From Pseudorhodobacter turbinis (lineage in GTDB: Bacteria > Pseudomonadota > Alphaproteobacteria > Rhodobacterales > Rhodobacteraceae), in assembly GCF_005234135.1 (NCBI RefSeq), contig NZ_CP039965.1, positions 496,001-560,000 of the forward strand: a stretch of DNA of 64,000 nucleotides, read 5' to 3'. Position 1 is the stretch's first letter; each line of letters begins with the position of its first letter. The notes beneath the pieces were generated by a model. The model did not search any database. It saw only the letters and a list, made by a program, of their open reading frames with translations, and was not told where the DNA came from. A program made the translations under genes and the position numbers. Positions 18,777-26,438 of this stretch are shown piece by piece.

Positions 18777-21146
18777 TCAAGCGGTGTAAAGCAGACGCTG
18801 CAATTCAGTAACCGCGCTTCGCATTTCTTTCCCCCCGCCGAAGCGAGCGGCAATTTCAATTACATTACCCCATTCGTTGAATGGTGGAATTTCGAGCAAG
18901 TCGGGAAGCTTAAACTGGGCACTGCCGTGTTCGGCATACTTTTGGAGCACAGCATCCAGAACTTCGCGGGCGTCGGGCCCGAAGCGAACCAGAAAATCGT
19001 TCTGTTCAAGTAGCAGACGATCCGCACGCTCACGGCGGGTGCGCAAAGGCGCATTGTAAGCAAGATGGCAAAGAAGATCGAACGGATCAGCTTCCGGTTT
19101 TCTAACCGCTTCTGCCAGGGAGTCGAGGTCTATACCCTTCTCTTCCAAACGTTCAACAATCTCTGCTCGGCGATCGGGGTCCAGCCAATCTGCACGAAGC
19201 TCAGAGGCATTGGGATAAAGAGTGCGTACTTTGTCGCCAGTATAATCAGTCAATTGGCGGCAGGCGAGTTGGCGTCCATCCGAGTCGAGGTCGTAAACAA
19301 GATGTCGGATGATCGAAACCTCACCGCCATCGACGTAAAATTTTCGATGACCGGCCTCTGGTTCGTTGTCGAGATCAACTGTTCCATCCGGAAAATCTGG
19401 GAAATCGTCCGGATCCGGCACCGCCTCTTCAATCTCGCGATTTTCAATTACATCACCGTCTTCATTGATCAGCGCTTCGTCTTCGCGAACGGGATCGCCA
19501 TCGAAATCTGGGTCGGCAAACATCCGTGTTGCCGTGCCCGTATAGTCGACGATGTTGAACGCGAGTTTTCCATAGTCAGCTCTGAGACGTGTACCGCGCC
19601 CGATGATCTGCTTGAACTCCGGCATTGAACCCACCACGCGCGCCAGAACGACGTTCTTGCAGGTTGGAGCATCGACGCCGGTAGTCAAAAGCTGCGACGT
19701 AGTGAGGATGACCGGCGTCTGAGTTTCGACATCTTGGAACTTGGCCCGATGTGCGCTGCCGACATCCCCCTCGTCGGACGTGACGCGACAAACATAGTCG
19801 GGGTGATCTTTTACCAGATCGGCATTCAGGGCAGCGAGCGCCTGTCGCATTTCGAGAGCATGTTCTTGGTCCACACAGAAAACAATGGTTTTTCCGAAAC
19901 GATCGGTCTCCGCCATGAAACCTGCCAAGTGTTTCGCGATCGCCTGCGTTCTCGCACGAAGTGCCACAACCCGCTCAAAGTCTCGCGTGGAATATTCGGT
20001 GTCGGGGATTTCGCGTCCATAACGGTCGAGCTCGCCCCGCGTCGGGCGCCACCCAGCGGCGTCGTAGTCCGAGATGACTCGGTGAACTCGGTATGGAGCA
20101 AGGAAACCGTCGGCGATGCCCTGCGCAAGACTATATTCGTATAGCGGTTTGCCGAAGTAGTTATAGGTGTCGAGGTTTTCCTCGCGCCGCGGCGTTGCCG
20201 TCATACCTATCTGGGTCGCTGGCGCGAACCATTCGAGAATCTCGCGCCAATTGCTATCGTCCCGGGCGCTGCCCCGGTGGCACTCATCAATTATAATCAA
20301 GTCGAAGAAGTCACGTGCATATTCGCGATAAAGGCCAAGGCGATTTTCATCGCGTGCGATAGACTGGTAAATTGCAAAATAGATATCACGGCTTTTGACG
20401 GCGACACCGCCTGCTATTTTGTGTCGAGCATCCCCAAATGGGCTGAAATCCTTCGCCATAGGGTCATCGACCAGCACGTTTCGGTCGGCGAGAAAGAGGA
20501 TCTTCGGTTTGCGGCTGACACCCTTCGAGTTCCAACGCGCCGTCCAGAGCTTCCAGCAGATTTGAAAGGCGACTGCGGTTTTTCCGGCACCCGTGCACAG
20601 CGTCAACAGTGCACGCTTCCTGCCTTGAAGCGCGGCCTGAACAGCTCGATTAACTGCGATTTCCTGATAATATCGGAGAGGCTTTGCTCTGTCAGGGAAC
20701 GTAGGGGTTAGCAGCCGTTCCGCCATGTCATCATCGACGATACCCTCGGCACGGCGTAGACGCATCCAAAGATCAGCGGGCGTGGGAAAATTCCGGATCG
20801 TCCGTTCGATACCGGATATATAGTCAAATTCTACGATTTCGATCCCATTAGTGGAATAGGCAAACTGAAGCCCGAGAATCTCGGCATATTCCTTGGCTTG
20901 CTGTAGCCCCTCCGCAGCATGGCTGAAACGGGACTTGGCTTCCACGACTGCGATTGGAAAGTCTGCATTGTATCGTAGTAAATAGTCCGAGCGCTTCTGC
21001 CTTCCACGACGGGCCTTGCCACCGATGAACACCACTCGGCCATCAGTAAAAGTTCTCTGCTCGTTAATCGCGTGCGGGCGATCATCCCAACCCGCTGCTT
21101 GCAGTTTGGGGACTACGAATTTCCTACAGGTATCAGCCTCATTCAT
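18777..21146 (-). CDS. hsdR: Type I restriction enzyme R subunit (EcoEI-like)
   Basis: Translocase and nuclease subunit, 789 residues from ATG 21146 (AAGAAGG 6 nt upstream). The N-terminal nuclease core has Asp54 and VVEAKS (Glu69, Lys71). The SF2 helicase motor has Walker A TGAGKT at 175-180, DECH at 277-280, TATPR at 306-310, and motif VI QIIGRGTRLR. The C-terminal third is the EcoEI_R-type helical domain that docks on HsdM. All motor and nuclease residues look intact, so the nuclease gene is preserved although its specificity partner is broken. It is first in the operon hsdR-hsdM-hsdS-kinase-DUF3037. Confidence 0.95.
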   Translation of the reverse strand: MNEADTCRKFVVPKLQAAGWDDRPHAINEQRTFTDGRVVFIGGKARRGRQKRSDYLLRYNADFPIAVVEAKSRFSHAAEGLQQAKEYAEILGLQFAYSTNGIEIVEFDYISGIERTIRNFPTPADLWMRLRRAEGIVDDDMAERLLTPTFPDRAKPLRYYQEIAVNRAVQAALQGRKRALLTLCTGAGKTAVAFQICWKLWTARWNSKGVSRKPKILFLADRNVLVDDPMAKDFSPFGDARHKIAGGVAVKSRDIYFAIYQSIARDENRLGLYREYARDFFDLIIIDECHRGSARDDSNWREILEWFAPATQIGMTATPRREENLDTYNYFGKPLYEYSLAQGIADGFLAPYRVHRVISDYDAAGWRPTRGELDRYGREIPDTEYSTRDFERVVALRARTQAIAKHLAGFMAETDRFGKTIVFCVDQEHALEMRQALAALNADLVKDHPDYVCRVTSDEGDVGSAHRAKFQDVETQTPVILTTSQLLTTGVDAPTCKNVVLARVVGSMPEFKQIIGRGTRLRADYGKLAFNIVDYTGTATRMFADPDFDGDPVREDEALINEDGDVIENREIEEAVPDPDDFPDFPDGTVDLDNEPEAGHRKFYVDGGEVSIIRHLVYDLDSDGRQLACRQLTDYTGDKVRTLYPNASELRADWLDPDRRAEIVERLEEKGIDLDSLAEAVRKPEADPFDLLCHLAYNAPLRTRRERADRLLLEQNDFLVRFGPDAREVLDAVLQKYAEHGSAQFKLPDLLEIPPFNEWGNVIEIAARFGGGKEMRSAVTELQRLLYTA

Positions 21147-21593
21147 AAGCAACCTTCTTAGCCCGGTATCGACACTCAATTGCAAGGCTAAAACCTGTCA
21201 AAAAAATGAGCACAAAGCAACGCGCAATTCTTTGGTTTTGAAACGTTTTCATTGTCTTTTGATTTCCAGATCCTACAGCCTGCATGATCTTCCCCGCAAG
21301 CCCCAATGCGTCTTCGGCCCGATTGCCGGAGTCGCGCAGGGAGGTTAGGGACCGATGATCTTTTACTCTTTGAAAACAGATGCGTAAAAAAAGGGGCTGT
21401 CCGAAGACAGCCCAAAAATCCGACTTACCACTTACCATTCACTCGCGCGAAAACCTCGAAGGTGGGCAGGCGCTGTTTCAGTCGGTCCGTCGCCCTATTG
21501 TTCCGATATAGGTTTAACGTACAAGAATCGAGATGAAATCGCATTTCTCAGCCTTTTTGATGGGCGGTTCAGTATATCTTTGGACAGCCTAAT
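21147..21593. other. Intergenic region upstream of hsdR
   Basis: About 450 bp without a convincing gene. It holds the terminator of the upstream membrane protein gene (about 21384-21413) and, between there and 21146, presumably the promoter of the restriction operon. Short frames on both strands lack family features. Confidence 0.5.
21384..21413 (-). terminator. Rho-independent terminator behind the HEPN-like gene
   Basis: Read on the minus strand: GGGCTGTC, a TTCG loop, GACAGCCC, then CTTTTTTT. It lies about 180 bp after the stop of the gene at 21594-22235 and separates it from the hsdR operon. Confidence 0.85.
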
Positions 21594-22235
21594 CTACCTC
21601 GCAAGATCATATTGAAGCAGGTTGATTGCTTTATTAGCCAAAGCTTTGAACCGGTAGGCATCGGTCACGCTAATTTCCTGTGTGTGGGCTGCTTCGTTCC
21701 GCAAACTCTGGAGATGCTTGATCATGTCAATCGTGTGTGCGTGAATGACCCCCATTCCATATAACTTCACTCCAAGTTGTAGAGGGGCGATCTTTTTCTT
21801 CTCCTGAGGCAAGCCAGATTTCTTAAAGGAACGCTCTAATTCCAGCTCCACATCACGCCAAGAGTCGAGCACGGCAGCGCTCGGTGAAACCTTGGCTATT
21901 TCTATGAAACGATCCTGCCCTTCGGATATCTGATGCGACACAGGATCATAATCGGAAGCCTGTTCATCGTCTGCGGCTTTGCGCGTAGCGAGCTCTGATA
22001 CCTCGCTTGCAATCTCTCCGGCATCCGCATCTGACTTTGTCGGCAAACCGCTGGCTTGCGCTTCGATCTTATCCAATTCGTCACTAAAATCGACTTCGGC
22101 GTTGCCATACTTTGCTCGCCTAATCCGTTTGAGAAGCTGGCTGATTTGCCCCCGATAAACCAGCGCGACAAAGCTGATCGCGACAGGCCATGCCGTGGAG
22201 CCTATGACCGTTGATGACCATTCTAACCAGTCCAT
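21594..22235 (-). CDS. Membrane-anchored protein with a HEPN-like C-terminal motif
   Basis: 213 residues. One transmembrane segment (about 11-27) is followed by a basic patch (LLKRIRR), a charged, probably coiled linker (45-100), and a helical C-terminal domain. This contains SPSAAVLDSWRDVELEL and LRNEAAH; R179-x4-H184 fits the RX4-6H signature of HEPN ribonucleases and of DUF4145-like families. I do not recognise a named family. The place next to a restriction operon fits a defence role, but the motif alone is short and could be coincidental. It is expressed separately, judging from its own terminator. Confidence 0.7.
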   Translation of the reverse strand: MDWLEWSSTVIGSTAWPVAISFVALVYRGQISQLLKRIRRAKYGNAEVDFSDELDKIEAQASGLPTKSDADAGEIASEVSELATRKAADDEQASDYDPVSHQISEGQDRFIEIAKVSPSAAVLDSWRDVELELERSFKKSGLPQEKKKIAPLQLGVKLYGMGVIHAHTIDMIKHLQSLRNEAAHTQEISVTDAYRFKALANKAINLLQYDLAR

Positions 22236-22532
22236 GCTAAGCGTCTCTCATTCTATCTGGCCATATCGGCACTAATATTCTTCAGAAATTTTTTTGAGGT
22301 GTGGCCCGACGGCAGCTAAGTATCCCTGTTTTAACCGGTAGGTAAAGAACTTCACATACCACTACCAATTTAAGTAATGTCAACTCAGGCAGATCAAATC
22401 GGGGCCTATTTGAGTGTTCAAGACGCAAAACTCACGAGTGTTCGCTCGAGGGTCTGAGATTGGCAATTGCCGCCTTTCCCTACCAATGTTGGGGACCTTG
22501 AAGCCAATAGACCGTCCATATCTCCGACGTGA
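22236..22532. other. AT-richer intergenic region
   Basis: About 300 bp between two minus-strand genes with no gene-like frame. It should contain the promoter for the HEPN-like gene. Nothing else is seen. Confidence 0.4.
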
Positions 22533-22820
22533 TCAGCGAGGTTTTCCGTCTATAATAATATCATCATAGAAGATATTAGCCGCACCTGCCGGTGTCTTGA
22601 AGCGAAGTCCCCAGTCAGGGCAAGCAATCAGGTGCTGTGCAACGTCCTCCAGAGATCGATAGAATACAGCGTTCCCCGACACATTGTGACCATCTCCGGC
22701 CGGGTGTACCCGATAGCCCCCCCTCTTGCCGAAGCGATCTACTTTCGTCTTCACGTCATTTGGAGCATACCAGTGTGGTTCCAAGGTGACGCCCTTCCAA
22801 TCAACGGTTATTTTCGTCAT
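22533..22820 (-). CDS. Small soluble protein of unknown function
   Basis: 95 residues from ATG 22820, which has GAAGGA 9 nt upstream. The protein is soluble, with HWYAPNDVKTKVDRFGKRGGYRVHP, a tyrosine/tryptophan-rich middle and ANIFYDDIIIDGKPR at the end. It has no membrane segment and no catalytic signature. The ribosome site and plausible composition support it as a real gene, but I recognise no family. It lies within the island, upstream of the HEPN-like gene, in the same orientation. Confidence 0.55.
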   Translation of the reverse strand: MTKITVDWKGVTLEPHWYAPNDVKTKVDRFGKRGGYRVHPAGDGHNVSGNAVFYRSLEDVAQHLIACPDWGLRFKTPAGAANIFYDDIIIDGKPR

Positions 22821-23087
22821 GATTGACGTCCTTCTTTCGTCGGGCAGAGAACCAAATTAGCAACGCTGCAATTCATACCTGAAAAACCGGATACTTAACA
22901 AGCCGTTGTAGAGTTGATCGATGATCATCAAAGACGACCGGCAGGGCCAGCTCATTCCCCCCGCTGACCTTGGACGGCCTGACCGTGCCACGGATGACCG
23001 CTTCGAGGACGCTGCGCCTCCGCGATGGATATCGTGGCGAATGTCAGGAGAGGGCCGATTGTGGGAACTGCCTCCGACAAGGTGGCA

Positions 23088-23345
23088 TCAATCGTCTTTG
23101 GTCCAACCCGCTTGCCCTTCGCAGAACTCGCAGCCCGAATGGTAGCTAAATTCCAGGTCGCCACCCCCGATTTGCCGTTCATTGCACCATTCGCACAGTG
23201 GGGCCGAGTCGTCAGTTGCCAGACATTCGGTGCAGATGAACGTCTCGTGGTGCTGGACAACGGTATGGTATCTGGACCGGCACCCTGCCCCACACCGGGC
23301 CGGTCCTGACAGTGCGAGGCTCGCAAGCGCCTGGTTGAAAGCATA
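23088..23345 (-). pseudogene. Decayed 3' fragment encoding a cysteine-rich, zinc-ribbon-like tail
   Basis: A minus-strand frame open from 23345 to a stop at 23088 has no start codon. It encodes paired cysteines: CGAGC, TFICTECLATD, LCEWCNERQIGGGDLE and SGCEFCEGQAGWTKDD at the end. Four CxxC-type pairs with aromatic and acidic spacing are typical of C-terminal zinc ribbons. Stops occur in all frames just upstream, so the 5' part has been lost. The parent family is not identified. Confidence 0.4.
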
Positions 23346-23949
23346 TCAAGTGGCCTCCAGCGAGCATTAACTCCAGAAGCGTTAATGGGCAGAACTCGAT
23401 AACTTAGCCCGCTATTGAGTACAGGTGGAGCAACCGACAACCGCGCGCAGCTTTCAGATTGCGCAGCGCGGGTGTCGGTTGCGGTAAATGGAAGTACATC
23501 AAGCAACTTTGGCGCCTTGTTTCGAGGCGCAAATAAACAGGGCTCTTTCATCTCGATCGCTCGGCCTGGAAAATAGGGCAAACAGCTGTCCGTCCAAAGA
23601 GAAAATGACAGTCTGAGCGATCGGTTCTACACTACGAAACATGAACTCGAGACGGATCTTATGGGTTACTGGCAACCTTTGCCTAAGTCTAATTGCAGAG
23701 AGGCGCGAACAATGCCGAAGCTGAGCAACCACTTTCGACCCAAAAAACCGCCAACTATATGAATATAAATTGAAATATCTGGAACTCTTTACATGCCAGC
23801 TAAATCCGGGCCCTGACACCGCTGAGGCCAATCCGAAGATAACCTATTGAAAGGACTGACTGATACAGATGCTTTACACATTTTCACAACACTTACTTGC
23901 TGAGCTTCCTCGGCAACCGCGAGTGATTTGCACCATATGAAAAGATCCA
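23346..23949. other. Stretch without a supported gene
   Basis: About 600 bp inside the right part of the island. Only short frames with no family features occur on either strand. It is likely degraded sequence. It ends at a strong plus-strand terminator for which I see no upstream gene. Confidence 0.4.
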
Positions 23950-23977
23950 AGGGCCGGGGGAAACCCCGGCCCTTTTT
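23950..23977 (+). terminator. Strong rho-independent terminator with no assigned gene
   Basis: AGGGCCGGGG, loop GAAA, CCCCGGCCCT, then TTTT. The ten-pair GC stem and T-run are canonical on the plus strand. No plus-strand gene ends just before it, so it may end an unrecognised small RNA or belong to a gene now lost. Confidence 0.8.
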
Positions 23978-23989
23978 CGTTGCCACCAT

Positions 23990-24154
23990 ATGATGCCTTT
24001 GCCAAGCACAGCTGCGCCGAATGCTGGTGGCGCGCAGCAAGAGTTTATAGGCAGGGCCTTGCACGGTGCACTACGGGGCTGCATCCACCGACTGCGAACA
24101 GCCTTTGACGTCCCCTTCAGCACAGCTCTGGTGGCAGAGGGCGGCGTCCCCTAG
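23990..24154 (+). CDS. Possible small protein (54 aa)
   Basis: Frame from tandem ATGs at 23990 to TAG at 24154. The sequence includes GRALHGALRGCIHRLRTAFD and ends VPFSTALVAEGGVP; it reads like a short amphipathic helix protein. There is no clear ribosome site and I recognise no family. It lies directly behind the terminator at 23950. A chance frame is quite possible. Confidence 0.25.
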   Translation: MMPLPSTAAPNAGGAQQEFIGRALHGALRGCIHRLRTAFDVPFSTALVAEGGVP

Positions 24155-24207
24155 GCCCCCTGCCGCATGACGGCCAAGGCACGGACCTCGCATATCCACA
24201 AATGAAG

Positions 24208-24237
24208 AAAGCCGCCCCAAACAGGAGCGGCTTCTAT
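24208..24237 (-). terminator. Rho-independent terminator of rpmG
   Basis: Read on the minus strand: GAAGCCGCTCC, loop, GGGGCGGCTTTC followed by a T-rich tail (TTTCTTC). It lies about 25 bp behind the rpmG stop and marks the right limit of the accessory island. Confidence 0.8.
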
Positions 24238-24259
24238 ATCGAATCAGATAGACGAGATC

Positions 24260-24427
24260 TTACTTGATCTTGCCTTCTTTATACTCAACATGTTCACGCT
24301 TAACCGGGTCATACTTACGGATAACCATTTTTTCGGTCATTGTGCGGGCATTCTTCTTGGTCACATAGAAGTGCCCGGTGCCCGCCGTCGAGTTCAGACG
24401 GATCTTGATCGTCGCCGGTTTCGCCAT
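24260..24427 (-). CDS. rpmG: 50S ribosomal protein L33
   Basis: 55 residues: [20 protein letters not shown] at the start and [17 protein letters not shown] at the end match bacterial L33 of the cysteine-free (zinc-independent) type. It is a component of the large ribosomal subunit near the E site. The start is ATG 24427, with GGAGAAACG upstream. It stands alone with its own terminator, next to rnpB. Confidence 0.96.
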   Translation of the reverse strand: MAKPATIKIRLNSTAGTGHFYVTKKNARTMTEKMVIRKYDPVKREHVEYKEGKIK

Positions 24428-24585
24428 ATCGTTTCTCCTGCGTGCGAGGGAAACATATTTCCCCGCGAAATCCTAATATCGTGCGCTTATGCCTATCTCA
24501 TTGCCCCGAGTCAACGCGATATTCTGGCTTTTACTGCATCTTTTTTAACTCTTGCGGGGACCCGTCCAAAATCGATGAAAAGGCA

Positions 24586-24995
24586 TTGCGCGGATGGCCT
24601 ATAAGCCGGATTTTGTTCCGGGGGTTACCCCCCTTCGATGACCATTCCTCTGGCCCCACTGTTACCAGTGGGATCTAGCTGCCAACCCGGGCCTCTGGGC
24701 TGAAGCGTCCCTGCGGTCTGCCCGAAGGCAATCCCGCGTGAGGCCCCTATTCGGCATTGCTCCGGGTGGGGCTTGCCATGCCGTCCGTGTTGCCACGTCC
24801 GCGGTGGGCTCTTACCCCACCGTTTCACCATTGCCCTGACATGCAGGGCGTTCTCTTCTCTGTGGCGCTTTCCCTTGGGTTACCCCAGCCGGGCGTTACC
24901 CGGCACCCTTGCCTCATGGAGTCCGGACTTTCCTCGCATGATACGGTTTCCCGAAGGACTTCGCATCACACGCGGCCATCCAGCCATCCGCGCAA
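24586..24995 (-). ncRNA. rnpB: RNase P RNA (class A)
   Basis: About 410 nt on the minus strand. A perfect 13-bp P1 helix joins TTGCGCGGATGGC at the 5' end (24995) to GCCATCCGCGCAA at the 3' end. Conserved core segments are visible: GAGGAAAGTCCGGACTCC (CR-I), the GGTGAAACGGTGGGGTAAGAGC stretch, ACAGTGGGGCCAGAGGAA and the terminal GAACAAAATCCGGCTTATAGG. It is the catalytic RNA that removes tRNA 5' leaders. Exact ends are inferred from P1. Confidence 0.97.
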
Positions 24996-25003
24996 GAAAT
25001 GCA

Positions 25004-25672
25004 CTACGCGCCCTTGGCCGCGCGGTCAATTGCAAAGCGTCCAGCAAGGTCTTGTGCAAGCCCCGCATCGATAGGGTCAACAGGCCCAGAGGCGGCAGGG
25101 CGAAACCGCAGGCGAAACGCCGCGAGCAGATCATCAGCGGGCACATCGGGATAGCCAAAGCGCTGCGCGAAACCGACAAAACCACATGGATCAGCCTCTA
25201 GTGTGCCCTGGGGCCAAACCGACAGCCCCGCCCGCGCCAGCCTTGCCCAATCGAAACGCGCCCCCGGATCGGACTTGCGCCCCGGCGCCATATCCGAATG
25301 GCCGATCACCCCTTGGGGCGGGATCGACCAGCGCGCCATGATCCCCGACAGCAACCCCTCAAGGGCCGCCATCTGTGGTTCAGGGAAAGGTTCGAACCCG
25401 TCATTCGCCAGCTCAATCCCGATAGAGCGGGAGTTGAGATCATCCAAGCCGCACCACTGCCCCGCGCCGGCATGCCACGCACGCACGGCCTCCTCCACCA
25501 GCGTATGGGTGGCGCCGTCATAATCAAGCAGGTAATGCGCCGAAACCTCGGCCGCGGGATCACAGAGCCGCGCATGGGCCGCCGCACAGCTTTCCATCGC
25601 GGTATAGTGGATCACCACAAACTCAGGCCGCAAGCCGTCGCGCCGTTCGCCAAAATTAGGGGACACCGGCAC
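25004..25672 (-). CDS. N-acetylmuramoyl-L-alanine amidase (amidase_2 / AmpD-like)
   Basis: Zinc amidase that cleaves the amide between N-acetylmuramic acid and the stem peptide. The 222 residues have FVVIHYTAM (first zinc His), IGIELANDG (Glu) and IGHSDMAPGRKSDPG (second zinc His, Asp/Lys). No signal peptide is seen, which favours a cytoplasmic role in wall recycling. The start is uncertain: GTG 25672 lies 8 nt after AAGG; upstream in-frame codons overlap the preceding lipoprotein gene. Confidence 0.88.
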   Translation of the reverse strand: MPVSPNFGERRDGLRPEFVVIHYTAMESCAAAHARLCDPAAEVSAHYLLDYDGATHTLVEEAVRAWHAGAGQWCGLDDLNSRSIGIELANDGFEPFPEPQMAALEGLLSGIMARWSIPPQGVIGHSDMAPGRKSDPGARFDWARLARAGLSVWPQGTLEADPCGFVGFAQRFGYPDVPADDLLAAFRLRFRPAASGPVDPIDAGLAQDLAGRFAIDRAAKGA

Positions 25673-25682
25673 AGGCCGCGCC

Positions 25683-26402
25683 TTATTGCAGGGCGGTACG
25701 GAAGGGGCGCGGATCCCAGCCACAGGCAAAGCCGTCGCCATCAGGATCCAAGCCCTCACGGTCGCGCGCGGGGCCGCCATTGGCCAAGAACGCCTCTTGT
25801 GCCAGATCGGGCGAGGCGTATTTGGCACAGGTCACAAGCGCATCGCGGGTGAACAGACCCCCACGTTTATACATCTGCGTACCGGGGGCGTGGGTCGTCG
25901 ACAACGCGAACTCTACGATGTTCGGCCCGATATTGCCGCTGCGTTGTGGCAGCGCAGTCGGGGCGATCACCTCATATTGTGCGCGTTGATTGGCAAGCCT
26001 TTGGGCATCGCTTTCGACGGTCTCACGCCCCGCAACCGCGTCAAAGCTTTGCTCATCGGAAATGCCGTTTGACCGCATTTCGCCCGTTTCCTGCCGAATC
26101 CCCGCAGGCGCATTGCCGCGCGGGCGCGTGGCCCCCGTCGCCACTGGGCCTTGACCGATCACACGACCCGTCGGTAGGCCCGTGCCATTCTCGGCGTTAT
26201 CAAGCGCCGCACCGACACTCTCGGTCGAGAACGTCGTGGGGCTTTGCGGCACCGCGTCAAGCGGCACACCGTCCGCCTGCGTATCTCGCTGGCGGACATA
26301 GTCGGAATAATCGCCGAACCCGACACCCGCCCCGCTATCAGGCACAGCAGGGGCACAGGCGGCAAGCACCAAAAGGACAAAAATGGCTTTAGTCGATTGC
26401 AT
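25683..26402 (-). CDS. Lipoprotein with C-terminal excalibur-like calcium-binding motif
   Basis: 239 residues. A lipoprotein signal (MQSTKAIFVLLVLAAC, lipobox LAAC) is followed by a long low-complexity region rich in Gly, Thr and Pro. The C-terminus, TCAKYASPDLAQEAFLANGG then DPDGDGFACGWDP, resembles the excalibur DxDxDGxxC motif. ATG 26402 has GGAG at 6 nt; an in-frame TTG 6 nt earlier does not leave room. Probably surface-exposed and anchored in the membrane; function unknown. It lies 10 bp upstream of the amidase, so a wall-related role is possible. Confidence 0.8.
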   Translation of the reverse strand: MQSTKAIFVLLVLAACAPAVPDSGAGVGFGDYSDYVRQRDTQADGVPLDAVPQSPTTFSTESVGAALDNAENGTGLPTGRVIGQGPVATGATRPRGNAPAGIRQETGEMRSNGISDEQSFDAVAGRETVESDAQRLANQRAQYEVIAPTALPQRSGNIGPNIVEFALSTTHAPGTQMYKRGGLFTRDALVTCAKYASPDLAQEAFLANGGPARDREGLDPDGDGFACGWDPRPFRTALQ

Positions 26403-26438
26403 GCGCAACTCCGGCAGCGGCAGTATGAAAACCGTGAT

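Noticed and set aside
22952..23581. 209-codon minus-strand frame
   Set aside because: A different frame of the same strand carries the ordered cysteine pattern; this one is Arg/Ser/Thr-rich without motifs and probably a shadow in degraded DNA.
23500..24200. Possible SRP or 6S RNA in the gene-poor stretch
   Set aside because: The conserved SRP tetraloop/core sequence and a 6S-like long hairpin were looked for and not found.
10841..24207. CRISPR array or Cas genes in the island
   Set aside because: No regularly spaced repeats and no Cas-like proteins were seen.
24586..24995. Several plus and minus frames across this stretch
   Set aside because: The stretch is the RNase P RNA; its paired P1 ends and core motifs explain it better than coding.
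24208..24995. rnpB or rpmG as the attachment site of the island
   Set aside because: No duplicated segment of either gene is visible near the integrase at 10.9 kb.
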